From Thioclava arctica (GTDB lineage: Bacteria > Pseudomonadota > Alphaproteobacteria > Rhodobacterales > Rhodobacteraceae), in the NCBI RefSeq assembly GCF_040892615.1, contig NZ_JBFRYC010000001.1, positions 62,001-126,000 on the forward strand: DNA of 64,000 nucleotides, in the 5' to 3' direction. The notes beneath the pieces are model-generated. The model worked only from the letters and a program-made list of their open reading frames with translations, was not told the DNA's origin and searched no databases. A program made the translations under genes and the position numbers. Below, in pieces: positions 18,695-26,677 of the stretch. Position 1 is the stretch's first letter, and every line of letters starts with the position of its first letter.

Positions 18695-19824
18695 AGTTTC
18701 CCAGCGAGAGTGTTGAGCGTATTCACCGTGCCAATCGGAGCCGTCAGTGCGGACAGCGTTTTCTGCCATTGCACGAAGGGCGCTTCGGTCACATAGACCG
18801 TGTCACCATCACGGATCGCGAAGTCGCGGGCCATGAACATGCCATTCGGTTCGGTCAGATCGAGCACATAGATCATGCGCTGATCGCCCACCAAATCGCT
18901 GCGTCCAAGTACTTTCATTGCGATATCGGCCGACTCGTTGCGCAGCACGAAAACACCGGTTGGATCGGCGAGGTTGGATTGCAGCCCGCCCACGGTCGCG
19001 ATTGCCTCAAGAGCCGAGAGCGTCTGCGTTTCGAACGGCACGCGCGCTTGGCTGCCCGTCGCCCCGAGCGCGGTGAAGGCGCGCTGGTCTTTCTCGACCA
19101 AAATCACGTCATTGGCGCGCAGCGCGATGTCCATTTTCGGATTGTCGTACAGGTCTTTGAGCCAAACCGACTCTGCTAGATTGCCGCGTTTGACGGTGAT
19201 CCGGGCCACTTCGGCGGGGATCGACACGCCGCCCGCGTGCGCCAGCATTGCCGACAGCGTGCGGGTTGGGCGCTCGATCGGATACACGCCTTGGCCATTG
19301 ATTGCGCCCATCACCGACACGGTCGCACCATCGCCCGCGGTGCGGGTGACCAACACCTGTGGATCGGGCGTTTGGGCGTCAAGTTTGGAGGTGATGACGC
19401 GGCGCAACCCATCGGGTGTGTTGCCCGCAGCTTTGATGCGCCCCGCATAGGGAACGAAAATATAGCCCGCGCCATCGACCTGCACCTGTTGCAGTTGGGT
19501 GGCGTTGGTGCCCTTGCCAGCGAGCAGCCCGTCATCGACGTTTTCCCAGATCGTCAGGCTCAGCGTGTCGCCCGGACGGATCGTATCCGACCCGATCGGC
19601 CCGGCATTGATGAAATTCGACGAAAACCCGAGCGAGGGTTGCACGGCCGTTTCGCGCGTGACGAAATCATTCACCTTGACGACAAAGGCATCGCCTTTGC
19701 GCATTACGGAGCCTGAGAAAATTTCACGTTTATTAGGTCCGGGCCGCGGAAGGGCACAAGACGCCGTCAAAAGCGTTGCGGAAAGGCCCGTCAAAACGGC
19801 CCTCCTGGTCGTATTTGCTGTCAC
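18691..19824 (-). CDS. Capsule polysaccharide export lipoprotein (Wza/BexD/KpsD type)
   Basis: A 377-residue outer-membrane polysaccharide export (OPX) protein. A Tat-like start (TTRRAVLTG) leads to a lipobox ending at C23 (LTASC). The Poly_export domain (IRPGDTLSLTIWENVDDGLL) begins near 80, and two SLBB domains follow (VSVMGAINGQGVYPIE; then around 260-350). It forms the outer-membrane channel for capsule in a Wzx/ABC-type export route. It sits between kpsS and kpsC and overlaps kpsC by four bases. The ABC transporter genes (KpsM, T, E) are not in the window. Confidence 0.88.
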   Translation of the reverse strand: MTANTTRRAVLTGLSATLLTASCALPRPGPNKREIFSGSVMRKGDAFVVKVNDFVTRETAVQPSLGFSSNFINAGPIGSDTIRPGDTLSLTIWENVDDGLLAGKGTNATQLQQVQVDGAGYIFVPYAGRIKAAGNTPDGLRRVITSKLDAQTPDPQVLVTRTAGDGATVSVMGAINGQGVYPIERPTRTLSAMLAHAGGVSIPAEVARITVKRGNLAESVWLKDLYDNPKMDIALRANDVILVEKDQRAFTALGATGSQARVPFETQTLSALEAIATVGGLQSNLADPTGVFVLRNESADIAMKVLGRSDLVGDQRMIYVLDLTEPNGMFMARDFAIRDGDTVYVTEAPFVQWQKTLSALTAPIGTVNTLNTLAGKL

Positions 19825-19903
19825 TGCTCGAGCTCCTTTTTCGGGATGCTGCTTGTTGTTTTGCAGCCACGCTACTCAAAAAGCTGACAAAAAACCAGTT
19901 CTA

Positions 19904-21190
19904 CTATTTTACAACCCGCAACTGTTGCCGAGGTGCCGCTTTGCCTTGCGAGAGCGCATCATAGGGGTCTTCGAGGGCCAAGATCATATCCACCACTTGG
20001 CGCAAAAGCGCGCGTCTGGCACGGGCCGAGTAGAAGCCGCCGGGCACTTGGCTGGTTTCCAAAAGGTAGTGGCGATAGTCGCGATAGGCGCGCGCATCGG
20101 GCCGAGTGGGGGCGTGAAAAAACGCCTCGATCGGTTGAGCCGAGGTAAATTCCGGCTTGTCGAACACCGCCCGGCCAAAGCATTTCACGGGCAAGCCGCG
20201 CCACAGTGCTTGCTGGGCTGCGGTCGAATTCACCGTCACCGCCGAGCGCGCCTGCGAGAGCAGCCCCGCCAGCTTGCCACCGCGCACGAAATGCACCCGT
20301 TCGCGCAGCCCCAGCCGGTCAGCAGCGCTCAAAATGGCGTCGCGGATCGGGGCGCGTCCATCTTCGAGCGGATGCGCCTTGAACACGAGGTGGTGGTGGC
20401 GCGGCGCGCCGTTGGTAAAGCCTGTCATCACGGTGTCGATAAACTCGGTCTGGCTGGTGAACTGCGAATGCATCTGAAAGCTGGCATCATGTTCTAGCTG
20501 CAACAGCACCAAATGATAGGGAAACCCGCCATATTTGATCCGCGCGGTCGCGATCTGGCGCTCCATCATATGCAACGGCAAAAGCATCAGCCGGTTCAGC
20601 CAAAGGCGGAATTCAGCAATGACGGACAGGCTGCGATGGGGGCGGAATTTGCGATAGGGCCCGTTTCGCACCATCACGAAGAAATGGTAGAGTGCGCCGT
20701 AGAAAATATGGTGGCGCGTGTCGCCCCAGCGCGGCGGCGCATCGGGAAACTCGATCTCCATCCGTGCCAGCGCGGCGCGCATCTGCGCCACGCTCATCTC
20801 CATCAGGCGCGAATGCCCATTTGATCCGCCGCGTTCGTAGCTCACCCAATAGGGGCGCAAATAGCCTTCTTCAAAGACGTGCACGGTCAGCCCTGCTGCG
20901 CGCGCCGCCGCGACCGCTTGGGCGTGAATCGGGCGGGTGTCGCCATAGAGAACCAGATCGGTGATGCCCTTGTCTTCGATGAGTTGCGCGAAATGGGCAG
21001 GCCAGTCGTCAGGGGCGCCCTGATAGCGGATCAGAGAGGGGCGATCGAACCAGAAATTCTCGTCGCCCTTGTTAAAGCTGACTCGCCAGACCGTGGCACC
21101 TGCGGCGCGCAACATCTTGCCCAACTGGTGAAAGAAGGGCCCATGAGGCCCCTGTAACAGCAGGAAGTGGCGGTCGGTTGCGGCAGTCAT
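19904..21190 (-). CDS. kpsS: Capsule polysaccharide glycosyltransferase, KpsS-like
   Basis: A 428-residue protein of the single-module Capsule_synth family. It begins HFLLLQGPHGPFFHQLGKML, the KpsS/LipB start, and has LVLYGDTRPIH, VFEEGYLRPYWVS and the C-terminal TVNSTAAQQALWRGLPV typical for KpsS. KpsS starts the poly-Kdo linker on phosphatidylglycerol, which KpsC then extends. It is first of three leftward capsule genes, with 79 bp between it and the export lipoprotein gene. Confidence 0.88.
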   Translation of the reverse strand: MTAATDRHFLLLQGPHGPFFHQLGKMLRAAGATVWRVSFNKGDENFWFDRPSLIRYQGAPDDWPAHFAQLIEDKGITDLVLYGDTRPIHAQAVAAARAAGLTVHVFEEGYLRPYWVSYERGGSNGHSRLMEMSVAQMRAALARMEIEFPDAPPRWGDTRHHIFYGALYHFFVMVRNGPYRKFRPHRSLSVIAEFRLWLNRLMLLPLHMMERQIATARIKYGGFPYHLVLLQLEHDASFQMHSQFTSQTEFIDTVMTGFTNGAPRHHHLVFKAHPLEDGRAPIRDAILSAADRLGLRERVHFVRGGKLAGLLSQARSAVTVNSTAAQQALWRGLPVKCFGRAVFDKPEFTSAQPIEAFFHAPTRPDARAYRDYRHYLLETSQVPGGFYSARARRALLRQVVDMILALEDPYDALSQGKAAPRQQLRVVK

Positions 21191-21399
21191 CGCAAGTCAG
21201 ATCCTTAGGTTGCGCTTGGCAATCGCGCATTTGCGACATGAAGTCACTGGTATTTCGCTATTTTTAACGCCTGTTGCGGCAAATTTAGGGCGCAAACGCG
21301 AAGATGTGGTTAATTGCTGCAGGGTGTCTGTGCGCGCGCAACCTTGCAGCGGGGCCGCGCGCGGGCTAGTTGAAAGCCGCAATCTGAGGGGAGAGACCG

Positions 21400-22023
21400 A
21401 TGTTTACCGGGATCGTGACCGATATCGGAGTGGTGCTGGAGCTAGAGCAACGCGGCGATCTGCGCGCGCGCATCGGCACGCAATATGACGTGGCCGGGAT
21501 CGAGATTGGCGCGTCGATCGCTTGCGATGGCTGCTGTCTGACCGTGATCGCCACGGGCAGCGCGCCGCAAAACTGGTTTGACGTTGAAATCTCGGCCGAG
21601 AGTCTGGCCAAGACCAATATCGGCGGGCGCGGCAACGATAGCAGCGGTGGCTGGCAGGTCGGCAAGCAGATCAACCTTGAGCGCGCGCTGAAAGTCGGCG
21701 ACGAGCTCGGCGGGCATATCGTGTCGGGCCATGTCGATGGCGTGGCGCAGATCGAGGCGATGGTGGATGAGGGCGACAGCACGCGGTTTACCTTTCGCGT
21801 GCCCGAGGGTTTGGCGAAATTCATCGCGCCCAAGGGTTCGGTTGCGCTTAATGGCACTTCGCTGACGGTGAATGAGGTCGATGGCGACTGTTTCGGCGTC
21901 AACATCATTCCCCATACCAAACAGGTCACGAACTGGGGTCAGGCCAAGGCCGGTGATCGCATCAATCTCGAAATTGACACGCTCGCGCGCTATGTCGCGC
22001 GGCTGCAGGAGTGGCAGGTATGA
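21400..22023 (+). CDS. ribE: Riboflavin synthase, alpha subunit
   Basis: A 207-residue riboflavin synthase that dismutates two lumazine molecules to riboflavin, the last step of the pathway. It shows the invariant start MFTGIVTDIG and the two-barrel repeat, with SLTVNEVDGDCFGVNIIPHT in the second half. A GAGGGGAGA ribosome-binding site precedes ATG 21400. The stop overlaps the start of the next gene by four bases (ATGA). A classic FMN riboswitch was not recognised in the 210 bp upstream. Confidence 0.95.
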   Translation: MFTGIVTDIGVVLELEQRGDLRARIGTQYDVAGIEIGASIACDGCCLTVIATGSAPQNWFDVEISAESLAKTNIGGRGNDSSGGWQVGKQINLERALKVGDELGGHIVSGHVDGVAQIEAMVDEGDSTRFTFRVPEGLAKFIAPKGSVALNGTSLTVNEVDGDCFGVNIIPHTKQVTNWGQAKAGDRINLEIDTLARYVARLQEWQV

Positions 22024-23168
22024 ACACGCCCAAACCAGTGGATAAATCCGGCACCCATGACGTTCCCGGTGCGGTTGAGAAAAGCCTGCGCGATGCGATC
22101 TCGCCCACCGAAGAGATCATCGAAGAGGCCCGCGCGGGTCGCATGGTCATTTTGGTCGATCACGAGGATCGCGAGAATGAGGGCGATCTGTATATTCCGG
22201 CTGAGAAATGCACTCCCGAGGCGGTGAATTTCATGGCCACTTTTGGGCGCGGTCTGATCTGCTTGCCGCTGACCGCCGAGCGGGTCGAGCAACTGGGGCT
22301 GCCCCCGATGGTGCGCGCCAATTCGATGCGCCACGAGACCGCATTTACCGTCACTATCGAGGCGCGCGAAGGTATCACGACTGGAATCTCGGCGCATGAT
22401 CGTGCGCAGACAGTGGCCGTGGCGATCAACCCTGCAAAGGGTGCGCAAGATCTCGCAACACCGGGGCATGTGTTCCCGCTGCGTGCGCGCGACGGCGGCG
22501 TGCTGGTGCGTGCCGGTCATACCGAGGCGGCAGTCGATGTCGCGCGTCTGGCTGGGCTGAAACCGGCCGGAGTGATCTGCGAGATCATGGGCGATGACGG
22601 CCACATGTCGCGCCTGCCCGAGCTGATCGCATTCGGCCAGAAACACGGCCTCAAGATTGGCACGATTTCCGACCTGATCGCTTATCGGCGCCGTCACGAC
22701 AATCTCGTGCGCGAGGTCGCGCGTCAGCCCGTCACCTCCAGCCATGGCGGGGATTGGGAAATGCGCGTCTTTACCGATCAGGCCGAGGGTGTGGATCATA
22801 TCGTGCTGGTGAAGGGCGATATCACCACGCCTGACCCGGTGCTGGTGCGCACTCATTCGCTCAATGTGCTGGATGATGTGCTGGGCATCGGTCCGGGCCC
22901 TTCGGACGAGGTACGTCACGCGATGGAGATCGTCGCGCGCGAGGGGCGCGGTGCAGTCTGCCTGTTCCGTGACCCCTCCGCCAAGCTGCTGCGCGAGGAA
23001 GAGCAAGGCCCGCGCACGATCAAACAGATCGGGCTTGGCTCGCAGATCCTGTCCTCGATGGGGCTGCATGACCTGATTTTGCTGACCGATAACCCGCAGA
23101 CGAAATATGTCGGCCTTGAGGCTTACGGGCTGCGCATCGTCGGCACACAACCGATTACGGAGGGCTGA
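22020..23168 (+). CDS. ribBA: RibBA-type protein: active DHBP synthase with degenerate GTP-cyclohydrolase-II half
   Basis: A 382-residue fusion. The N-terminal half is 3,4-dihydroxy-2-butanone-4-phosphate synthase, with the acidic loop DHEDRENEGDL (48-58) and GHTEAAVDVARLAG intact, which makes the four-carbon unit of riboflavin. The C-terminal half (from about 225) resembles GTP cyclohydrolase II but lacks the SECLTGDVFGSLRCDCG-type zinc cysteines, reading HSLNVLDDVLGIGPGPSD there instead. Such RibB-X hybrids in proteobacteria are known not to have cyclohydrolase activity. A separate GCHII is expected elsewhere in the genome. Confidence 0.92.
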   Translation: MNTPKPVDKSGTHDVPGAVEKSLRDAISPTEEIIEEARAGRMVILVDHEDRENEGDLYIPAEKCTPEAVNFMATFGRGLICLPLTAERVEQLGLPPMVRANSMRHETAFTVTIEAREGITTGISAHDRAQTVAVAINPAKGAQDLATPGHVFPLRARDGGVLVRAGHTEAAVDVARLAGLKPAGVICEIMGDDGHMSRLPELIAFGQKHGLKIGTISDLIAYRRRHDNLVREVARQPVTSSHGGDWEMRVFTDQAEGVDHIVLVKGDITTPDPVLVRTHSLNVLDDVLGIGPGPSDEVRHAMEIVAREGRGAVCLFRDPSAKLLREEEQGPRTIKQIGLGSQILSSMGLHDLILLTDNPQTKYVGLEAYGLRIVGTQPITEG

Positions 23169-23171
23169 CCC

Positions 23172-23720
23172 ATGGCGTCAAACGAGACCCATCACATCCT
23201 TGATCTGCCCAGCTTCGACGGTGCGCCCCGGCTGCTGATCGTCGTCGCGCCCTATTACAAGGACATCGCCGATAATCTGGTTGCGGGCGCGCGCGCCACG
23301 GCCAAGCAGGCAGGTGCGCATGTCGATCTGATCGAGGTGCCCGGCGCGCTGGAAATTCCCACAGCGATCGCAATGGCCGCGCGCATGGCCGATTACGATG
23401 GCTTCGTCGCGCTGGGCTGCGTGATCCGGGGGGAGACCACGCATTACGACACCGTTTGCAACGATAGTTCGCGCGGCTTGACGCTGCTTGGGCTTGAGGG
23501 AATTTGCATCGGCAATGGCATCCTGACGGTCGAGACCTATGACCAGGCGGCGGTGCGCGCCGACCCTGCAGATCAAAACAAAGGTGGCGGTGCGGCGGCT
23601 GCGGCCTTGCATCTGATCTCATTGTCGCGCAAATGGGCGCGCCGGACGAAGGGTATCGGGTTCAAACCTACCGAGTCCTTTCGCATCGCCGGCGAGCCAG
23701 ACGGATCGAGCAACGCATGA
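23172..23720 (+). CDS. ribH: Lumazine synthase (6,7-dimethyl-8-ribityllumazine synthase)
   Basis: A 182-residue RibH that condenses the RibB product with the RibD product. Motifs include GALEIPTAI, the GCVIRGETTHYD loop and NGILTVET. It lies four bases behind ribBA and its stop overlaps the ATG of nusB (ATGA). The order ribE-ribBA-ribH-nusB is the common alphaproteobacterial one. Confidence 0.95.
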   Translation: MASNETHHILDLPSFDGAPRLLIVVAPYYKDIADNLVAGARATAKQAGAHVDLIEVPGALEIPTAIAMAARMADYDGFVALGCVIRGETTHYDTVCNDSSRGLTLLGLEGICIGNGILTVETYDQAAVRADPADQNKGGGAAAAALHLISLSRKWARRTKGIGFKPTESFRIAGEPDGSSNA

Positions 23721-24223
23721 CTGAGCACAGCGCCGAAGACGCGCCCAAGCGCCCCAAACCCACGCTGGAAGAAAAGCGCCAGATGAAATCTGCCTCGCGG
23801 CTTTATGCCGTGCAGGCGCTGTTTCAGATGGAGGCCGCAGGGCAGGGCGCAGATCGCGTGCGCGCTGAATTTGAGACCCATCGCTTTGGCGCAACCTACG
23901 AAGATCAGGGCGAGATGGCCGAGGGCGATACCAACCTGTTTCGCCGTCTGATTGATGACGCGGTAACTTGGCAGGCCAAGATTGACCAAGCGACGGATCA
24001 AGCCTTGGTGGCGAAATGGCCGATCGACCGGATCGACCCGGTGTTGCGCGCGCTGTTTCGTGCGGCTGGCGCAGAACTGTCGACCCCCGCGACCCCGCCC
24101 AAGGTTGTGATCACCGAATTCGTCGATGTGGCGCGCGCCTTCTTTCCCGAGGGAAAAGAGCCGAAATTCGTGAATGCTGTGCTGGATCATATGGCGCATG
24201 CATTGCGCCCCGACGCGTTCTGA
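23717..24223 (+). CDS. nusB: Transcription antitermination factor NusB
   Basis: A 168-residue all-helical NusB, part of the NusB/NusE complex that binds boxA in rRNA leader transcripts. The start SASRLYAVQALFQMEAAG and the C-terminal EFVDVARAFFPEGKEPKFVNAVLD are typical. It closes the riboflavin operon, with its start overlapping the ribH stop. Confidence 0.95.
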   Translation: MTEHSAEDAPKRPKPTLEEKRQMKSASRLYAVQALFQMEAAGQGADRVRAEFETHRFGATYEDQGEMAEGDTNLFRRLIDDAVTWQAKIDQATDQALVAKWPIDRIDPVLRALFRAAGAELSTPATPPKVVITEFVDVARAFFPEGKEPKFVNAVLDHMAHALRPDAF

Positions 24224-24352
24224 ACCGCCCTTTTGCGCGTTTGCGACCACTTGCCACGGGCCAATTGCCGCCGATTAAGGGTGTTTCAACGAATCCCCAC
24301 TAGAATTCGGGCAAATCTGCGTTACTCTCAGGGTAAGCAAAGGGGTTTCATC

Positions 24353-24709
24353 ATGCCTGAACTCGTCCACCTCTATATCAAGAACGTCATCTTTGGCTTT
24401 TTCCTTGCACTGGCCTTTGTCGGCCTGCTGCTGTGGTTCAATATTGGCAATCTGTGGCACCTGATCTCGACCTCCGACATCGGCTATATCGCGGTCGCGC
24501 TGCTGGTTGTGTTCAACACAGTGGTGTTTTCCGGCGTGCAATTTGCCATCGCGGTGATGCGCATGGCCTCGGAAGATGACGGGGCTTCGGGGGGCAAGCG
24601 CGACGCGATTCCCACGATGCACGCCGCTGAACGCTTGGCGATTCGCATTCCCGTGGAAGAGGGGCGCACGCGGCGCCAGATTGATCAGCAACTCAAACGC
24701 CGTCGCTGA
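24353..24709 (+). CDS. Small inner-membrane hypothetical protein
   Basis: A 118-residue protein with two hydrophobic segments (about 13-30 and 43-68) and a charged cytoplasmic tail ending QQLKRRR. No named domain is recognised. ATG 24353 follows a GCAAAGGGG ribosome-binding site. It is the last gene before the terminator at 24744-24771. Confidence 0.65.
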   Translation: MPELVHLYIKNVIFGFFLALAFVGLLLWFNIGNLWHLISTSDIGYIAVALLVVFNTVVFSGVQFAIAVMRMASEDDGASGGKRDAIPTMHAAERLAIRIPVEEGRTRRQIDQQLKRRR

Positions 24710-24743
24710 CACCTGCGACTTCCGACGTCATCGTGATAATGCA

Positions 24744-24773
24744 AAAGCCCCGTCCGATCCGGCGGGGCTTTGT
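24744..24773. terminator. Bidirectional intrinsic terminator
   Basis: AAAGCCCCG at 24744-24752 pairs with CGGGGCTTT at 24763-24771 around a short loop. T-runs on both strands let it stop transcription from either side; it lies 35 bp after the membrane protein gene. Confidence 0.8.
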
Positions 24774-25103
24774 GCTGCGATGAACGCGCTTGGGTGACGG
24801 AAACCGCAGCAACCGTGGAAGGCGAGAGTTCCCGGGAGACCTGAAAGATCAGGTGGGCGCCAGATAACGAGGCCAGGGCCACGACAGAGCCAGCCCCCTC
24901 AGGAAAGGTATAGGCCACTGGAAAAGGGCCTCACACGCATCGAGCAGTAACCGTCGCCCCACAGATAGGCGCACAAACACGCGCCGACAAGGGGGACGCA
25001 TGCAGCTTCAGCAAAGCGTCGCCACTGCGACATCTTGGCACTTAGGCACGGCGCGCGCGCCCCGTATCCTAGCGCGATCAAGGCGCGCGAACAGGATGAT
25101 GAC
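24774..25103. other. Unassigned intergenic stretch
   Basis: About 330 bp without a supported gene. The minus strand has two short overlapping frames (stops near 24899 and 24685) with hydrophobic pieces such as CVPLVGACLCAYLWGDG, which may be remnants of a small membrane protein broken by a frameshift. The plus strand shows several GC-rich stem-forming segments, but I cannot match them to a known RNA. Confidence 0.35.
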
Positions 25104-25454
25104 ATGAGCGAGACAGAGACAGCGCAGGCCCCCTCTGCGCGCGCCGGAATTGGCGCGGTATTGGAGCGGATCTGGCGCGTCGAGGCGCTGCGATACGAGG
25201 TTTTGGCGGCGTTCTTGTTGCTGCCGGTTCTGGTCGCAGGCCATGCGCGCGCGATTGATTATGTCCTGTATTTCCTGCTGGTTGCGGCGCTTTTTGTCGC
25301 CGAGATGTTTCGCACGCTTGCCGAGGATTTGCTGCGTTTGATTCCGCCAGAGGGTCTGGCACAGGCCACCCTGATTGCGCGCGGCGCAAGCCTTGGCACA
25401 ACGATTTTGCGCGCCTGTATCGTTGTGCTTTTGGGCTGGGTGTTGCTTGGCTGA
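25104..25454 (+). CDS. Divergent DgkA-like small membrane protein
   Basis: A 116-residue protein with three hydrophobic segments (about 32-52, 55-72 and 92-115). Its layout matches diacylglycerol kinase DgkA: ALRYEVLAAFLLLPV resembles the first helix, and EMFRTLAE fits the ELLNSAIE active-site helix, keeping both glutamates but changing the Asn to Arg. DgkA phosphorylates diacylglycerol or undecaprenol. The Asn change makes normal kinase activity uncertain, and the family call rests on pattern only. Confidence 0.5.
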   Translation: MSETETAQAPSARAGIGAVLERIWRVEALRYEVLAAFLLLPVLVAGHARAIDYVLYFLLVAALFVAEMFRTLAEDLLRLIPPEGLAQATLIARGASLGTTILRACIVVLLGWVLLG

Positions 25455-25510
25455 AAGCGCCAGCGTAGCGGGGGCTAGACAGATGTTCGCGTTTCGTTCA
25501 TCTTGGTGGG

Positions 25511-25966
25511 ATGATGCTGCAGACACCCCTTTCCGATCTTGCGCCGGGTCAGGTTCTGGCCCGGGGAATGGCGCGCGCTTTGGCCGATCTGCGCTATGAC
25601 AGCCTGCCCGAGATGAAACTGCGCCCCCGCCTGCGCGCCGATCTGATGGCGCTGGGCCATAAGGGCGAAATCTGGATCGTCGAGTGCAAATCAAGCCGCG
25701 CAGATTTTCGCGCCGACAAGAAATGGCAGGGCTATCTTGAGTGGTGTGATCGCTATTTCTGGGCGGTCGATGGCGATTTCCCGACCGATCTGTTGCCCGA
25801 GGGCACAGGGCTGTTCATCGCCGATGGCTATGGCGGCGAGATGATCCGCGAGGCGCCGTTTCACAAACTCGCCCCCGCCCGGCGTCGCGTCATCACGCTG
25901 GATTTTGCCCGTGCCAGCGCAAGGCGATTGCAGCGCTTGTGCGATCCGGGGATCGGCATGCTTTAG
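25511..25966 (+). CDS. mmcB: MmcB family DNA repair protein
   Basis: A 151-residue protein of the MmcB family, first described in Caulobacter as a DNA-damage-response nuclease-like protein. It has a PD-(D/E)XK-like core: LRPRLRADLMALG, then IWIVECKSSRADFRADKKW with E-x-K in the expected place. Two ATGs (25511, 25514) are equally possible. It converges with the DUF6324 gene, overlapping by four bases. Confidence 0.85.
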   Translation: MMLQTPLSDLAPGQVLARGMARALADLRYDSLPEMKLRPRLRADLMALGHKGEIWIVECKSSRADFRADKKWQGYLEWCDRYFWAVDGDFPTDLLPEGTGLFIADGYGGEMIREAPFHKLAPARRRVITLDFARASARRLQRLCDPGIGML

Positions 25967-26172
25967 CGCTTGCCGGGTTTGCCCTTGCTGTTCATCTCGC
26001 GCGCAGCTTGCGCGGCGGCTTGCAGTTCTTCGGCGATTTCATCGGCCTCGTCGGGGTCGAAATCCAGTGGCAATTCAATGCCATCGGCCTCAACATACAG
26101 CCGTACCATCCCCAATGAGGTCGGCCCGATCTGAATATTGGCGGCGATGTCGCTTTCTTTGTCGATGCCCAT
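25963..26172 (-). CDS. DUF6324 family small protein
   Basis: A 69-residue acidic protein beginning MGIDKESDIAANIQIGPTS, with an amphipathic helix DEADEIAEELQAAAQAAR near the end. The pattern is that of DUF6324, a short family seen in Rhodobacteraceae without known function. It overlaps the MmcB gene on the opposite strand by four bases. Confidence 0.7.
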   Translation of the reverse strand: MGIDKESDIAANIQIGPTSLGMVRLYVEADGIELPLDFDPDEADEIAEELQAAAQAAREMNSKGKPGKR

Positions 26173-26303
26173 GCGGATTCTCCTCGTCTGCGGAACGGAA
26201 AGCTCAGGTAACGCTGTGTGCGCCGTCCCGCAAGCCCTGCGTCCAATTTCCTGTCAAAGCGGGCTTGCATTCCGCGCGCGCCCGGTCTATCCCCGCCGCC
26301 AGT

Positions 26304-26380
26304 GCCGCCTTAGCTCAGTTGGTTAGAGCGCTGGATTGTGGATCCAGAGGTCCCCCGTTCAAGCCGGGGAGGCGGTACCA
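26304..26380 (+). tRNA. tRNA-His (anticodon GTG)
   Basis: A 77-nt cloverleaf: acceptor GCCGCCT with AGGCGGT, D-stem GCTC/GAGC, anticodon loop TTGTGGA (GTG), T-stem CCCCG/CGGGG with TTCAAGC, and an encoded CCA. The discriminator is A73 and the base before G1 is T, so G-1 is not encoded and C73 is absent. This is the atypical tRNA-His known from many alphaproteobacteria. Confidence 0.96.
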
Positions 26381-26530
26381 TCTCTCTCTTGCCTGATATG
26401 TTCCCCCGCGCGCTTGTAATCGGGCGGCGGCTGGCTGGTTTGCGTCTGCGCCAAACCGGGATGCGCACGCCAAACAGGCCGGGCCATGTGGGACCTAATG
26501 TCACAGATGACAAAAAAGTGACGATTTGAG

Positions 26531-26555
26531 GGAACGCGTTCTATACATCGGCGTT
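26531..26555 (+). promoter_or_regulatory. EcfG-like general-stress promoter
   Basis: GGAAC at 26531-26535 and CGTT at 26552-26555 are separated by 16 bases, exactly the -35/-10 pattern of EcfG-type sigma factors in alphaproteobacteria. It lies about 120 bp ahead of the response regulator gene. It could occur by chance; no other element fixes it. Confidence 0.5.
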
Positions 26556-26677
26556 CGACGAACAGAGCATTCAGAATAGATACTTGTCTGGGACACCGTT
26601 TGTTAACGATTTGCGTGCACATTGAGGGCGCAAAAGTTCAACAATAGGCTTCCGGGGCGGTAAAAACAGGACAGGCT

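Noticed and set aside
24830..24850. GGGAGACCTG resembling a cobalamin-riboswitch B12 box, and GCGCCAGATAACG nearby resembling RNase P RNA
   Set aside because: Surrounding elements of either RNA are missing or in the wrong order, and no vitamin-B12 gene follows.
26538..26556. GTTC...GTTC resembling an alphaproteobacterial LexA box
   Set aside because: The two GTTC units are 11 bases apart; the SOS box needs seven. The stress-promoter reading fits better.
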